From: Bradyrhizobium sp. LTSP849
GTDB lineage: Bacteria; Pseudomonadota; Alphaproteobacteria; Rhizobiales; Xanthobacteraceae
Length of the DNA: 64,000 nucleotides
Reading direction: 5' to 3'
NCBI RefSeq assembly: GCF_000938255.1
Contig: NZ_JYMR01000028.1
Coordinates: 1 to 64,000 of the forward strand
Position numbers and translations under genes: made by a program. This document shows positions 26,615 to 34,574 of the stretch, piece by piece; within the stretch, counting starts at the first letter, position 1; the number at the start of each line of letters is the position of its first letter. The notes beneath the pieces were generated by a model. It was not told the origin of the DNA. It was given only the letters and a program-made list of their open reading frames with translations, and did not search any database.

Positions 26615-27703
26615 ATGCCATGCATCGCTGAGATCGAGACCGGCTTCTATCGGATCCCCCTCCCCGTCACGCTCTCCGACTCAACCCATGGCGAGATCGC
26701 GGCGTTCGAGCTGATCACCTGCCGCATCCGCGATGCCGATGGCGCTGAAGGCGTCGGTTACACCTACACGGTCGGGCGCAATGGCGGGGCTGTCGCCGAC
26801 ATCCTCAAGCGCGAGATCCCGCCGCTCGTCGAAGGACGTGAGGCCGACGATACAGAAGCCATCTGGCATCACGTCTGGTGGGGCCTGCACTATGGTGGCC
26901 GCGGCGGGCCGGCGGTGCTGGCGCTCTCCGCGCTCGACATCGCGCTGTGGGATCTGAAGGCACGGCGCGCGAAATTGCCGCTGTACCAGTTGCTCGGCGG
27001 CTTTGATGCGCGCGTGCCGTGCTACGCCGGCGGCATCGATCTCGATCTCTCGGTCGAGGCGCTGTTGAAGCAGACCGACGGCAATCTCGCAAAAGGCTTT
27101 CGTGCCATCAAGATGAAGGTCGGCCGGCCCGACCTCAAATCCGACGTCGCGCGCGTAGCCAGCATGCGCAAACATCTCGGCGACGGCTTTCCGTTGATGG
27201 CGGACGCCAACATGAAGTGGACGGTGGAGGACGCCATCCGCGCCGCCCGTGCCTTCGTGCCGTACGACCTGACCTGGCTGGAGGAGCCGATCATCCCCGA
27301 CGACGTCGCGGGACATGCGCGCATCATGCAGGCCGGCGGCGTGCCGATCGCGGCGGGCGAGAATTTGCGCTCGCTGTGGGAGTTCAAGAATTACATCGTC
27401 GCGGGTGCGGTTTCCTATCCCGAGCCCGACGTGACCAATTGCGGCGGCGTGAGTGCGTTCATGAAGATCGCGCGGCTGGCGGAGGCCTTCAACCTGCCCG
27501 TCACCAGCCACGGCGCCCACGACATCACCGTGCATTTGCTCGCGGCCTGCCCGAACCGCTCCTATCTCGAAGCGCACGGTTTCGGGCTGGACAAGTACAT
27601 CGAGCATCCGCTGGTGCTGGAGGACGGCAAGGCCCTGGCCCCGGCGCGGTTGGGCCACGGTATCAGCTTTGACTGGAAGGGGCTGGCGAAGCTTTCGCCT
27701 TAA
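26615..27703 (+). CDS. Enolase-superfamily (mandelate racemase/muconate lactonising) enzyme
   Basis: The protein has 362 residues with GGGAGG five bases before ATG 26615. The N-terminal capping domain is followed by the barrel with Lys in AIKMKVGRPD, metal ligands Asp (ADANMKW), Glu (LEEPI) and Glu (AAGENLRS), and a general acid/base His in SHGAHDITVHLL. The K-x-K on strand 2 and His on strand 7 are those of the mandelate racemase subgroup, whose members racemise or dehydrate hydroxy and sugar acids. The substrate is unknown. The next gene is an M20 hydrolase. Confidence 0.88.
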   Translation: MPCIAEIETGFYRIPLPVTLSDSTHGEIAAFELITCRIRDADGAEGVGYTYTVGRNGGAVADILKREIPPLVEGREADDTEAIWHHVWWGLHYGGRGGPAVLALSALDIALWDLKARRAKLPLYQLLGGFDARVPCYAGGIDLDLSVEALLKQTDGNLAKGFRAIKMKVGRPDLKSDVARVASMRKHLGDGFPLMADANMKWTVEDAIRAARAFVPYDLTWLEEPIIPDDVAGHARIMQAGGVPIAAGENLRSLWEFKNYIVAGAVSYPEPDVTNCGGVSAFMKIARLAEAFNLPVTSHGAHDITVHLLAACPNRSYLEAHGFGLDKYIEHPLVLEDGKALAPARLGHGISFDWKGLAKLSP

Positions 27704-27767
27704 GCGGCACGCGTTGCTGCACGCGAGGCATTCCAAGGCGCTTGATGCAGGGGGCGGATAATCCGCT

Positions 27768-28955
27768 ATGCTGGCAGCAGCTGACACCATCGGAAAGAGC
27801 CACGCCTTGACCCCCGAGTTGCACCAGAAACTGACCGCGTGGCGCCAGCATCTTCACGCGCATCCCGAGCTGTCTCTCCAGGAGAAGGCCACCGCCGCCT
27901 TCGTGCAGGAAAAGCTCACCGAGCTCGGCATTGGCTTCGAGGCCGGTGTCGGCGGCCACGGCATCGTCGCGACACTGACGCGAGGGTCTGCGCAGAGCCG
28001 CGTCGGCCTGCGCGCCGACATGGACGCGCTGCCGATCACCGAGGATACCGGGCTCGCCTACGCCTCGAAACATCCCGGCGTGATGCACGCCTGCGGGCAC
28101 GACGGGCACACGGCGTCGCTGCTCGGCGCCGCCGCGCTGCTGGCGGCCGACACCAGTTGGAGCGGCACGGTCGATTTCATCTTCCAGCCGGCCGAGGAAG
28201 GCTATGGCGGCTCGCGCGCGATGGTCGCGGCCGGGCTGTTCGAGCGCTTCCCGATGGATCGGGTGTTCGGCTTCCACAACTGGCCGGGACTTGAGGCCGG
28301 CACCATCGCGGTGCATGACGGTGTGGTCATGGCCTCCGGCGGACGCGTCACTATCACCATTGAGGGCCATGCCTGTCACGCCGGCATGCCGCATCTGACG
28401 CGCGATCCGGTGATGGCGGCGGGGCATTTGATCGTCGCCATGCAGTCGATCGTGTCACGCAGCGTCGATCCGCTCGACACCGCCGTGCTCTCACTGTGCA
28501 CGATCGAGGGCGGCACGGCGCCGAACCAGGTTGCCGGCAAGGTCACCATCCGCGGCACGCTGCGGCATCATCGCAATGCCGTGAAGGACACCATCGTCGC
28601 GCGGATCGGCGAGATCTGCGCCGGCATCGCGACCAGCTTTGACGTCAAGGTCACGCCCGAGATCGTCATGGGCGTCGGCGTGGTGATCAACACGCCGGAG
28701 GAAGCCGGCCTCGCACGCGTGGCCGCCGACAAGGTGCAGGCGCAGGTCAGGCGCGACCTCGCGCCCAGCATGGCCGGCGAGGATTTTGCGTTCTACCTCG
28801 CCCAGCGCCCCGGCGCTTTTGTCTGGATCGGCAATGGGCCCTTGCGCGACGGCGCCGAGTTGCACGGCCCGCGCTACGATTTCAACGACGCGATTTTACC
28901 GGTCGCATCCGGCTGGATGGCCGAGGTCGCCAGGACGGCGCTGTCGGCGAACTAG
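27768..28955 (+). CDS. M20D amidohydrolase (hippurate hydrolase-like)
   Basis: The 395-residue protein shows the M20D/aminoacylase pattern: GLRADMDALPI, the metal site HACGHDGHTASLLGAAAL (Cys-His and His), the Glu pair in QPAEEGYGG, His in GHACHAGMPH and the C-terminal AGEDFAFYLAQRPGAF. These enzymes hydrolyse N-acyl amino acids such as hippurate or auxin conjugates in the cytoplasm. Auxin-conjugate hydrolysis is an attractive possibility in a plant-associated genus but is not shown by the sequence. Confidence 0.9.
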   Translation: MLAAADTIGKSHALTPELHQKLTAWRQHLHAHPELSLQEKATAAFVQEKLTELGIGFEAGVGGHGIVATLTRGSAQSRVGLRADMDALPITEDTGLAYASKHPGVMHACGHDGHTASLLGAAALLAADTSWSGTVDFIFQPAEEGYGGSRAMVAAGLFERFPMDRVFGFHNWPGLEAGTIAVHDGVVMASGGRVTITIEGHACHAGMPHLTRDPVMAAGHLIVAMQSIVSRSVDPLDTAVLSLCTIEGGTAPNQVAGKVTIRGTLRHHRNAVKDTIVARIGEICAGIATSFDVKVTPEIVMGVGVVINTPEEAGLARVAADKVQAQVRRDLAPSMAGEDFAFYLAQRPGAFVWIGNGPLRDGAELHGPRYDFNDAILPVASGWMAEVARTALSAN

Positions 28956-28992
28956 CCGGGAACCTCCTGAACATACTGCGGCAATGCCGGCT

Positions 28993-29010
28993 GGCGGGAC
29001 GCGTCCCGCC
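28993..29010. other. Perfect 18-base palindrome
   Basis: GGCGGGACGCGTCCCGCC reads the same on both strands. It lies 37 bases after the amidohydrolase stop and just before the promoter of the symporter operon. It may end transcription from the left or be a protein-binding site. Confidence 0.4.
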
Positions 29011-29030
29011 GCCGGCTCGCGGGCGTGCGC

Positions 29031-29059
29031 TTGACGCACGGCGCCCGGGCAGGTTTAAT
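29031..29059 (+). promoter_or_regulatory. Predicted promoter of the SSS/sialidase-like operon
   Basis: TTGACG (29031-29036), 17 bases, TTTAAT (29054-29059). Transcription would begin near 29066, giving a leader of almost 90 bases before ATG 29153. Confidence 0.5.
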
Positions 29060-29074
29060 ATCATCAACAACATT

Positions 29075-29091
29075 TGTTCGCATTCCGAACA
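29075..29091. promoter_or_regulatory. Inverted repeat, probable operator
   Basis: TGTTCG (29075-29080) and CGAACA (29086-29091) are separated by CATTC. The exact 6-5-6 symmetry and the position about ten bases after the predicted start site fit a repressor site for the symporter operon. No regulator gene of this operon is adjacent; the GntR gene at 32487 points away and has other sites. Confidence 0.45.
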
Positions 29092-29152
29092 CGATAGAGC
29101 CGGGCAAAGCGGGTCACAACACCGCGTCCGCGTCACAGAGGAAACGTCACTG

Positions 29153-30577
29153 ATGCAAGCCATCCTCACGGGCGACAGCACGCTCATCATCGCGATGATC
29201 GTCGCCTACATCGCCTTCACGTCCTGGCTCACGTTCAGGCTGCGCAGCAGGACCAGCGACCAGTTCATGACCGCTTCGCGCGCGATGCCGGCCGTGGTCG
29301 TTGGCGTGCTGATGATGTCCGAATTCGTCGGCGCTAAATCGACCGTCGGCACTGCACAGGAAGCGTTTCAGTCCGGCATGGCGGCCGGATGGGCCGTGCT
29401 CGGCGCCTCGCTCGGCTTCCTGCTGTTCGGCGTGTTGATGGTGAAGAAGCTCTACAATTCCGGCGAATACACCATCTCGGCCGCGATCGCGCAGAAATAC
29501 GGCAAGTCGACCATGCTCACGGTCTCCGTGATCATGATCTACGCGCTGCTGCTCGTGAATGTCGGCAATTATGTCAGCGGGGCGGCTGCGATCGTCACCG
29601 CGCTGCATGTCAGCATGCCCGTTGCGATGTGCGTCATCGCAGTGGTCTCGACCTTCTACTACGTGTTCGGCGGATTGAAGGGCGTCGCCTGGGTGACGAT
29701 CCTGCACAGCGCCTTCAAGGTCGTCGGCATCATCATCATCTTTTCGGTCGCGATGTCGCTGACCGGCGGCATCGCGCCGATCCAGGCCAAGCTGCCGGCC
29801 TATTATTTCAGCTGGGACGGCAAGATCGGCTTCACGACCATCTTCGCCTGGACCTTCGGCACGGTCGGCGCGATCTTCTCGACGCAATTCATCGTCCAGG
29901 CGATCTCCTCGACGCCAAGCGCCGACGACGCCCGCAAGGCGACCTATTATGCGGCGACGTTCTGTCTTCCGCTCGGCTTCCTGCTCGCTTTGATCGGCGT
30001 CGCCGCGAAATTCCTCTATCCCGACATGAACAGCCTTTACGCGCTGCCGGTGTTCCTGGAGAAGATGCCGCCGCTGGCCTCGGCCTTCGTGACGACCTCA
30101 CTGGTCGCCTCGATCTTCGTCAGCGTCTGCACCGTGGCGCTCGCGATCGCTTCGCTTGTGGTGCGCGACTTCTATGTGCCCTATTGGAAACCGACGTCGG
30201 AGCGCGAGCTGAAGATGACGCGTGTGTTCTCGGTAGTGATCGGCATCGCACCGCTGGTGTTCGTCTTCTTCATCCCTGAAATCCTCAAGCTGTCGTTCTT
30301 CACGCGCGCACTGCGCCTGTCGGTGACGATGGTGGCGATGATGGGCTTCTATCTGCCATTGTTTGCCAGCAACCGCGGCGCCACCGCCGGCCTGATTGGC
30401 GCTGCGGTCTCGACCACGATCTGGTACGTGCTCGGCAACCCCTTCGGCATCGACAATATGTATATCGCAGCCGCGACGCCGCTGGCCGTGATGGCACTCG
30501 AGCGCCTGCTGCTGGGCCGCACGCCCGCCCCGGCACAGCCTGCGCAGCCAACATTGGTGGAAAGGACTTCGACATGA
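29153..30577 (+). CDS. Sodium:solute symporter (SSS family)
   Basis: This 474-residue protein has about 13 membrane helices. SSS features include DQFMTASRAMPAVVVGVLMM in the first third and FYYVFGGLKGVAWVTILH, the conserved family block. The family takes up sugars, sialic acids, amino acids, pantothenate or carboxylates with sodium. The next gene overlaps its stop by four bases and encodes a sialidase-like protein, so a sugar or sugar-acid substrate is plausible. Confidence 0.9.
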   Translation: MQAILTGDSTLIIAMIVAYIAFTSWLTFRLRSRTSDQFMTASRAMPAVVVGVLMMSEFVGAKSTVGTAQEAFQSGMAAGWAVLGASLGFLLFGVLMVKKLYNSGEYTISAAIAQKYGKSTMLTVSVIMIYALLLVNVGNYVSGAAAIVTALHVSMPVAMCVIAVVSTFYYVFGGLKGVAWVTILHSAFKVVGIIIIFSVAMSLTGGIAPIQAKLPAYYFSWDGKIGFTTIFAWTFGTVGAIFSTQFIVQAISSTPSADDARKATYYAATFCLPLGFLLALIGVAAKFLYPDMNSLYALPVFLEKMPPLASAFVTTSLVASIFVSVCTVALAIASLVVRDFYVPYWKPTSERELKMTRVFSVVIGIAPLVFVFFIPEILKLSFFTRALRLSVTMVAMMGFYLPLFASNRGATAGLIGAAVSTTIWYVLGNPFGIDNMYIAAATPLAVMALERLLLGRTPAPAQPAQPTLVERTST

Positions 30578-31779
30578 CCATCGATACCGAGGTCGCGATT
30601 ACGGACATCGAGATCGCGGCCGACGGCGCCGTTCGCCAGGCTGCCGGCGATCCCGACCGGTTCGACGCCTTCATTCCCTCGCCTTGCGTGCAGAACCACG
30701 CGGCCAATCTGATGCCGCTCGCCAATGGCGATTTGGCTTGCGTCTGGTTCGGCGGCACGCAGGAGGGCATGTCGGACATCTCGGTCTATTTCTCGCGGCT
30801 TCCCCGCGGCGCGACGCAATGGTCGCGGGCGGAGAAGCTGTCCGACGATAGCGGTCGCTCGGAGCAGAACCCGGTGCTGTTCCCTGCCCCGGACGGCACG
30901 CTGTGGCTGATGTGGACGGCGCAACTGGCGGGCAACCAGGACACCGCGCTGATCCGCCGCCGCATCTCGCGCGATCATGGCAAGAGCTGGGGCCCGATCG
31001 AGACGCTGTTTCCCGAGCATCGCGGCCGCGGCACCTTCATCCGGCAGCCGATCGTCGTACTCGACAATGGCGACTGGCTCTTGCCGGTGTTCTATTGCCA
31101 CAGCACGCCGGGTAAGAAATGGAACGGCGACGAGGACACCAGCGCGGTGAAGATCTCGTCCGATGCGGGCGCGACCTGGCGCGATGTCGACGTCCCCGGC
31201 AGCCGCGGCTGCGTGCATATGTGCATCGCTCGGCTCGACGACGGCTCGCTGATTGCGCTGTATCGCAGCCGCTGGGCGGACAACATCTATCAGAGCCGGT
31301 CCACCGACCACGGCCGCGCCTGGTCGGCGCCGGTGGCGACCTCGCTTCCGAACAACAACTCCTCGATCCAGGTCACGCGGCTTGGCAACGGTCATCTCGC
31401 GCTGGTCTTCAACGATTCCAGCGCCAAGGATGCGACCGGGCGCCGTCTCTCACTCTATGACGAAATCGAGGACGATTTGCCGCCCGTACTCACCGGCGAC
31501 GGCGGCAAGACCGACGGCCGCACTGCGTTCTGGGGCGCGCCACGGGCGCCGATGACGCTGGCGATTTCGGCTGACGGCGGACGGAGCTGGACCAGGCGCA
31601 ACGTCGAGACCGGCGACGGCTATTGCATGACCAACAATTCGCGCGACCAGACCAACCGCGAGCTGTCCTATCCTTCGGTCAAGCAGACCGCCGACGGTGC
31701 GATCCACATGGCCTTCACCTTCCATCGCCGCGCGATCAAATATGTGCGCGTGACCGAACCCTGGGTGATGCGGGACTGA
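30574..31779 (+). CDS. Sialidase-like beta-propeller protein, cytoplasmic
   Basis: The protein has 401 residues and starts inside the symporter stop (ATGA). Four Asp-box motifs of the S-x-D-x-G-x-x-W form are visible: SRDHGKSWGP, SSDAGATWRD, STDHGRAWSA and SADGGRSWTR, marking a six-blade BNR propeller. The N-terminal MTIDTEVAITDIEIAADGAV has no signal peptide, unlike most secreted sialidases. A catalytic Arg triad may be present (RQPIVVL, YRSRW), but I cannot prove it. Likely activity is on a glycoside or enol form of a sugar acid after import. The family is often annotated exo-alpha-sialidase; the true substrate is unknown. Confidence 0.75.
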   Translation: MTIDTEVAITDIEIAADGAVRQAAGDPDRFDAFIPSPCVQNHAANLMPLANGDLACVWFGGTQEGMSDISVYFSRLPRGATQWSRAEKLSDDSGRSEQNPVLFPAPDGTLWLMWTAQLAGNQDTALIRRRISRDHGKSWGPIETLFPEHRGRGTFIRQPIVVLDNGDWLLPVFYCHSTPGKKWNGDEDTSAVKISSDAGATWRDVDVPGSRGCVHMCIARLDDGSLIALYRSRWADNIYQSRSTDHGRAWSAPVATSLPNNNSSIQVTRLGNGHLALVFNDSSAKDATGRRLSLYDEIEDDLPPVLTGDGGKTDGRTAFWGAPRAPMTLAISADGGRSWTRRNVETGDGYCMTNNSRDQTNRELSYPSVKQTADGAIHMAFTFHRRAIKYVRVTEPWVMRD

Positions 31780-31783
31780 GATC

Positions 31784-32464
31784 ATGGATAAGAGGCCGCA
31801 CGCGCTCGTCACGGGCGCCAGTTCTGGGATTGGCGCTGCGATCGTCGAGCGACTGCTGCGCGACGGCTGGCGCGTCAGCGGGATCAGCCGCCGCCCCGGG
31901 CCGTTCGATCATCCGGCCTTCGATCATCTGTCGCTTGACCTGAACGACATCAACGGCGTTGCAAACGCCGTCGCGCACCTCGCGCCGACCGCGCTCGTTC
32001 ATGCCGCAGGCATGCTCAAGGTCGGCGAACTCGGATCGCTTAGCCACGACGACGGCGCCGCGATGTGGCGGCTGCATGTCGATGTCGCCGAGCGTCTCGC
32101 CAACGCCTTGGCGCCGCGCCTGCCGCAGGGCGGGCGCATCGTCTTCATCGGCAGCCGCACCGCATCGGGCGCGGCCGGCCGCGGCCAATATGCCGCGACA
32201 AAAGCAGCACTGGTCGCGCTCGCGCGGTCCTGGGCGATCGAGCTCGCGCCAAAGGGCGTCACGGTCAATGTCGTTGCGCCGGCCGCGACCGAAACGCCGA
32301 TGCTGAAGGATCCGACCCGCGCCAATGTCGCACCAAAACTGCCGCCGATCGGCCGCTTCATTCAACCGGAGGAAGTCGCGAGCGCGGTGGCGTTCCTGCT
32401 CTCGGCGGACGCAGCCGCCATCACCGGACAGCAGCTCATCATCTGCGGTGGGAGCTCGCTCTGA
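31784..32464 (+). CDS. Short-chain dehydrogenase/reductase (classical SDR)
   Basis: This 226-residue protein has the nucleotide motif VTGASSGIGAAIV at residues 9-21, the HAAG motif (ALVHAAGMLK), a catalytic Ser in FIGSRTASG and the Tyr/Lys pair in GQYAATKAAL. All active-site residues are present. It is the third gene of the symporter operon with four bases after the sialidase-like stop, so it would oxidise or reduce the sugar-type product. Confidence 0.9.
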   Translation: MDKRPHALVTGASSGIGAAIVERLLRDGWRVSGISRRPGPFDHPAFDHLSLDLNDINGVANAVAHLAPTALVHAAGMLKVGELGSLSHDDGAAMWRLHVDVAERLANALAPRLPQGGRIVFIGSRTASGAAGRGQYAATKAALVALARSWAIELAPKGVTVNVVAPAATETPMLKDPTRANVAPKLPPIGRFIQPEEVASAVAFLLSADAAAITGQQLIICGGSSL

Positions 32465-32486
32465 ATTCGCCGGCGCCCGCCGACGA

Positions 32487-33179
32487 TCAGCCTGGTCCGA
32501 GGCGATCGTCGATGTAGCGCCGAAGCGCTGCGGCGGCGTTCAACATATGCGCACGCATTCTGCGCGAAGCCGTATCGCCATCCCCTTCGGCGATTGCCTG
32601 CATGATGGCGTCATGTTCGTCCCGAGACCTGCGGATGCGATCGCCCTGCCGCAATTGCGTGCGGCGGAAGGCGCTGAGCCGCGAACGGACATCCTGCGCC
32701 TGCTCGGCGAGAAACGAGTTGTGCGTCGCGCGGTAGATGCCTTCGTGGAATTGGCGGTTGAAGGCATCGTAGGCATCGACGTCGCGCGCCTCGACCATCG
32801 CCAGCGAGCCGTCGTGAAGCTCGATCAGGTCGCTGCGCTCGAGCGGGGTCATGCGATAGGTGGCGAGCCTGACGCACATCGCCTCGACCTCGGCGCTGGT
32901 CTCGAACATGTCCATGATGCGCTCCGGCGTCATCCGCGCAACGACCAGGCCGCGACGCCCGCGCACTTCGACGAGGCCACCGACCACAAGTTGGCGAAGC
33001 GCCTCCCGCACCGGCGTGCGGGAAGCGCCGAAGCGATCGGCAAGCTGTTGCTCTTCGAGCGCCGACCCGGCAACGAGCGCTCCCGATGCAATCTCGTCGG
33101 TGAGCGCGTTCCGGATGCGATCGGAGAGCAGCCCCCCATCGTCTTCCGCATCAGTTGCGACCTTGAACAAACCCGCCAT
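32487..33179 (-). CDS. GntR-family (FCD) regulator, MdcY-like
   Basis: The 230-residue protein has a winged helix at about residues 18-85 (LEEQQLADRFGASRTPVREA, the typical R-T-P-V-R-E-A recognition helix) and a C-terminal FCD ligand domain from about residue 95 with metal-type His and Asp residues (FNRQFHEGIYRATHN). The start abuts the madM stop directly (TGAATG), so it is translated from the madL-madM mRNA. In Acinetobacter the GntR-type MdcY represses the malonate genes; here I infer the same role for this protein from position and from the operator-like sites at 34431-34533. Confidence 0.85.
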   Translation of the reverse strand: MAGLFKVATDAEDDGGLLSDRIRNALTDEIASGALVAGSALEEQQLADRFGASRTPVREALRQLVVGGLVEVRGRRGLVVARMTPERIMDMFETSAEVEAMCVRLATYRMTPLERSDLIELHDGSLAMVEARDVDAYDAFNRQFHEGIYRATHNSFLAEQAQDVRSRLSAFRRTQLRQGDRIRRSRDEHDAIMQAIAEGDGDTASRRMRAHMLNAAAALRRYIDDRLGPG

Positions 33180-33944
33180 TCACTCTCCTACGATCGCGCG
33201 CACCGCGAAGTAAAGGATCGACGGCGCGACCAGACATCCCAATCCGGTGTGGAATGTCGCCGTCAACGCACCGTAAGGCACCAGACGCCGGTCGGTCGCC
33301 GCAAGCCCTCCGGACACGCCGCTGACCGTTCCCATCAAGCCGCCAAACACCATTGCGCTGCGCGGATTGTTCAGGCCGATCATCTTCGCCACGAAGGGGG
33401 TACCGATCATAACGATCACTGCCTTGAATACACCGGTCGCAATCGAGAGCGCAATAACCGGTGAAGATGCTCCGATCGCGGCTCCGGTGACCGGCCCCAC
33501 GATATAGGTGACCGCGCCCGCACCGATCGTCGTCATCGAGACGGCATCGGTGTAGCCAAAGGCGGCCGCGACAAATACGCCGAGGATGAACGGAACGACC
33601 GTTCCCAGTCCAAGCGCGATCGCTCCGATCGCGCCGGCCTTGCGCGCATGGACGACGTCGACCTCGAAGGCCGTGGCGACGATCGCGAAATCCCGCAGCA
33701 TTGCGCCTCCCATCAAGCCGATCCCGGCCAGCGCCGGGAAGTCGGCCACACCCTTTTCGCCACCGGTGGCCAATCCCCCGAAAAAGGCCAGGGCAAGGCC
33801 CAGCATGATCGCGATCGCGGAGGCGTGGATCCGCCCGAAGGTGAGGTATTTCGAGATTGCTCCGGAGATCCACATCAGAATCCCCACGGCCGCGAAAGCG
33901 GTGATCAGCGCATTGGCGGCGAGAACGTGAGATATCATGTTCAT
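33180..33944 (-). CDS. madM: Malonate transporter subunit MadM
   Basis: The protein has 254 residues and overlaps the madL stop by four bases. It has about seven membrane helices (FAAVGILMWISGAISKYLTF and on) and the conserved TFGRIHASAIAIMLGLALAF and FGGLMGTVSGVSGGLAATDR. MadL and MadM together import malonate with sodium or protons in Malonomonas and related systems. It replaces mdcF in this locus. The ATG at 33944 is the coupled start; a longer frame upstream is antisense-free but has no ribosome site. Confidence 0.9.
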   Translation of the reverse strand: MNMISHVLAANALITAFAAVGILMWISGAISKYLTFGRIHASAIAIMLGLALAFFGGLATGGEKGVADFPALAGIGLMGGAMLRDFAIVATAFEVDVVHARKAGAIGAIALGLGTVVPFILGVFVAAAFGYTDAVSMTTIGAGAVTYIVGPVTGAAIGASSPVIALSIATGVFKAVIVMIGTPFVAKMIGLNNPRSAMVFGGLMGTVSGVSGGLAATDRRLVPYGALTATFHTGLGCLVAPSILYFAVRAIVGE

Positions 33945-34381
33945 CCGATCCTCCCGGATTTGAAGTGAGGCACAGGCCCGGCGAGCGCCTCGGCCTCTCG
34001 CGCTTCGATCTCGTCCATCGTCTCGACACGGCCGCTGAGCCGGCCGATCAGGGCCACCATCGCGAAACACACCATGACCGCGCCGATTCCCGCGATGACG
34101 ACGACCGGTCCGCCTTTGACCGCAGCAACAACGTTCTGCTGCGCCGCCATGGCGACCACGATCGGGATGTAGAAGCTGCCCCAGAATTCGACGCCGGTCT
34201 TGAGCCCGTGACTGAGCTGGCCATGCCGCATCAGCCAAAGCCGGGCCGCGATCAGGAACATCATCGCGATGCCGACGCCGCCGACATTGGCTTTCACGCC
34301 GAGGGCGACACCAAGCAGGTCTCCCAACAGGCCGCCGAGAAGGGTGCAGATCGCGAGCAGTGCAACGCCGGAAATCGTCAC
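33941..34381 (-). CDS. madL: Malonate transporter subunit MadL
   Basis: This is a 146-residue protein from GTG 34381, with AGAGGAGG about six bases upstream. Four membrane helices (ALLAICTLLGGLLGDLLGVA, GGVGIAMMFLIAARLWL, IPIVVAMAAQQNVVAAVKGG, VVVIAGIGAVMVCFAMVALI) and a hydrophilic tail match the MadL family in length. It is the first gene of the leftward madL-madM-gntR unit, divergent from mdcA. Confidence 0.9.
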   Translation of the reverse strand: MTISGVALLAICTLLGGLLGDLLGVALGVKANVGGVGIAMMFLIAARLWLMRHGQLSHGLKTGVEFWGSFYIPIVVAMAAQQNVVAAVKGGPVVVIAGIGAVMVCFAMVALIGRLSGRVETMDEIEAREAEALAGPVPHFKSGRIG

Positions 34382-34430
34382 GGGCGCCTCCTCTCAGTGA
34401 GCGAGGAACCAACCCCTGGATACGGACGCC

Positions 34431-34533
34431 TTGTATGCAATCGCATCTTAAATTCCCTCCTATGCATGCGAATATCCATCGCTTATGACTTAGTGCATAC
34501 ACCAATTGACTTTCGAAGGCAATACGCATACAC
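34431..34533. promoter_or_regulatory. Three GntR-type operator-like sites in the madL-mdcA gap
   Basis: TTGTATGCAA (34431-34440), GTGCATACAC (34493-34502) and ACGCATACAC (34524-34533) share the core GYATRC with near-dyad symmetry. The last two are 31 bases apart, three helical turns. I recall that MdcY of Acinetobacter binds an ATTGTATACAAT-type palindrome, which these sites resemble. The right-hand pair brackets the mdcA promoter and the left site lies in the madL leader, so one repressor could close both directions. Confidence 0.6.
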
Positions 34534-34534
34534 T
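34506..34534 (+). promoter_or_regulatory. Predicted mdcA promoter
   Basis: TTGACT (34506-34511), 17 bases, TACACT (34529-34534). The operator-like site at 34524-34533 covers the -10 box and that at 34493-34502 ends just before the -35 box. The mdcA start codon follows about 40 bases after the -10. Confidence 0.55.
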
Positions 34535-34574
34535 AAGCGTCATTGAAACTGATTGCGCATGCCAAGGAGCCGAG

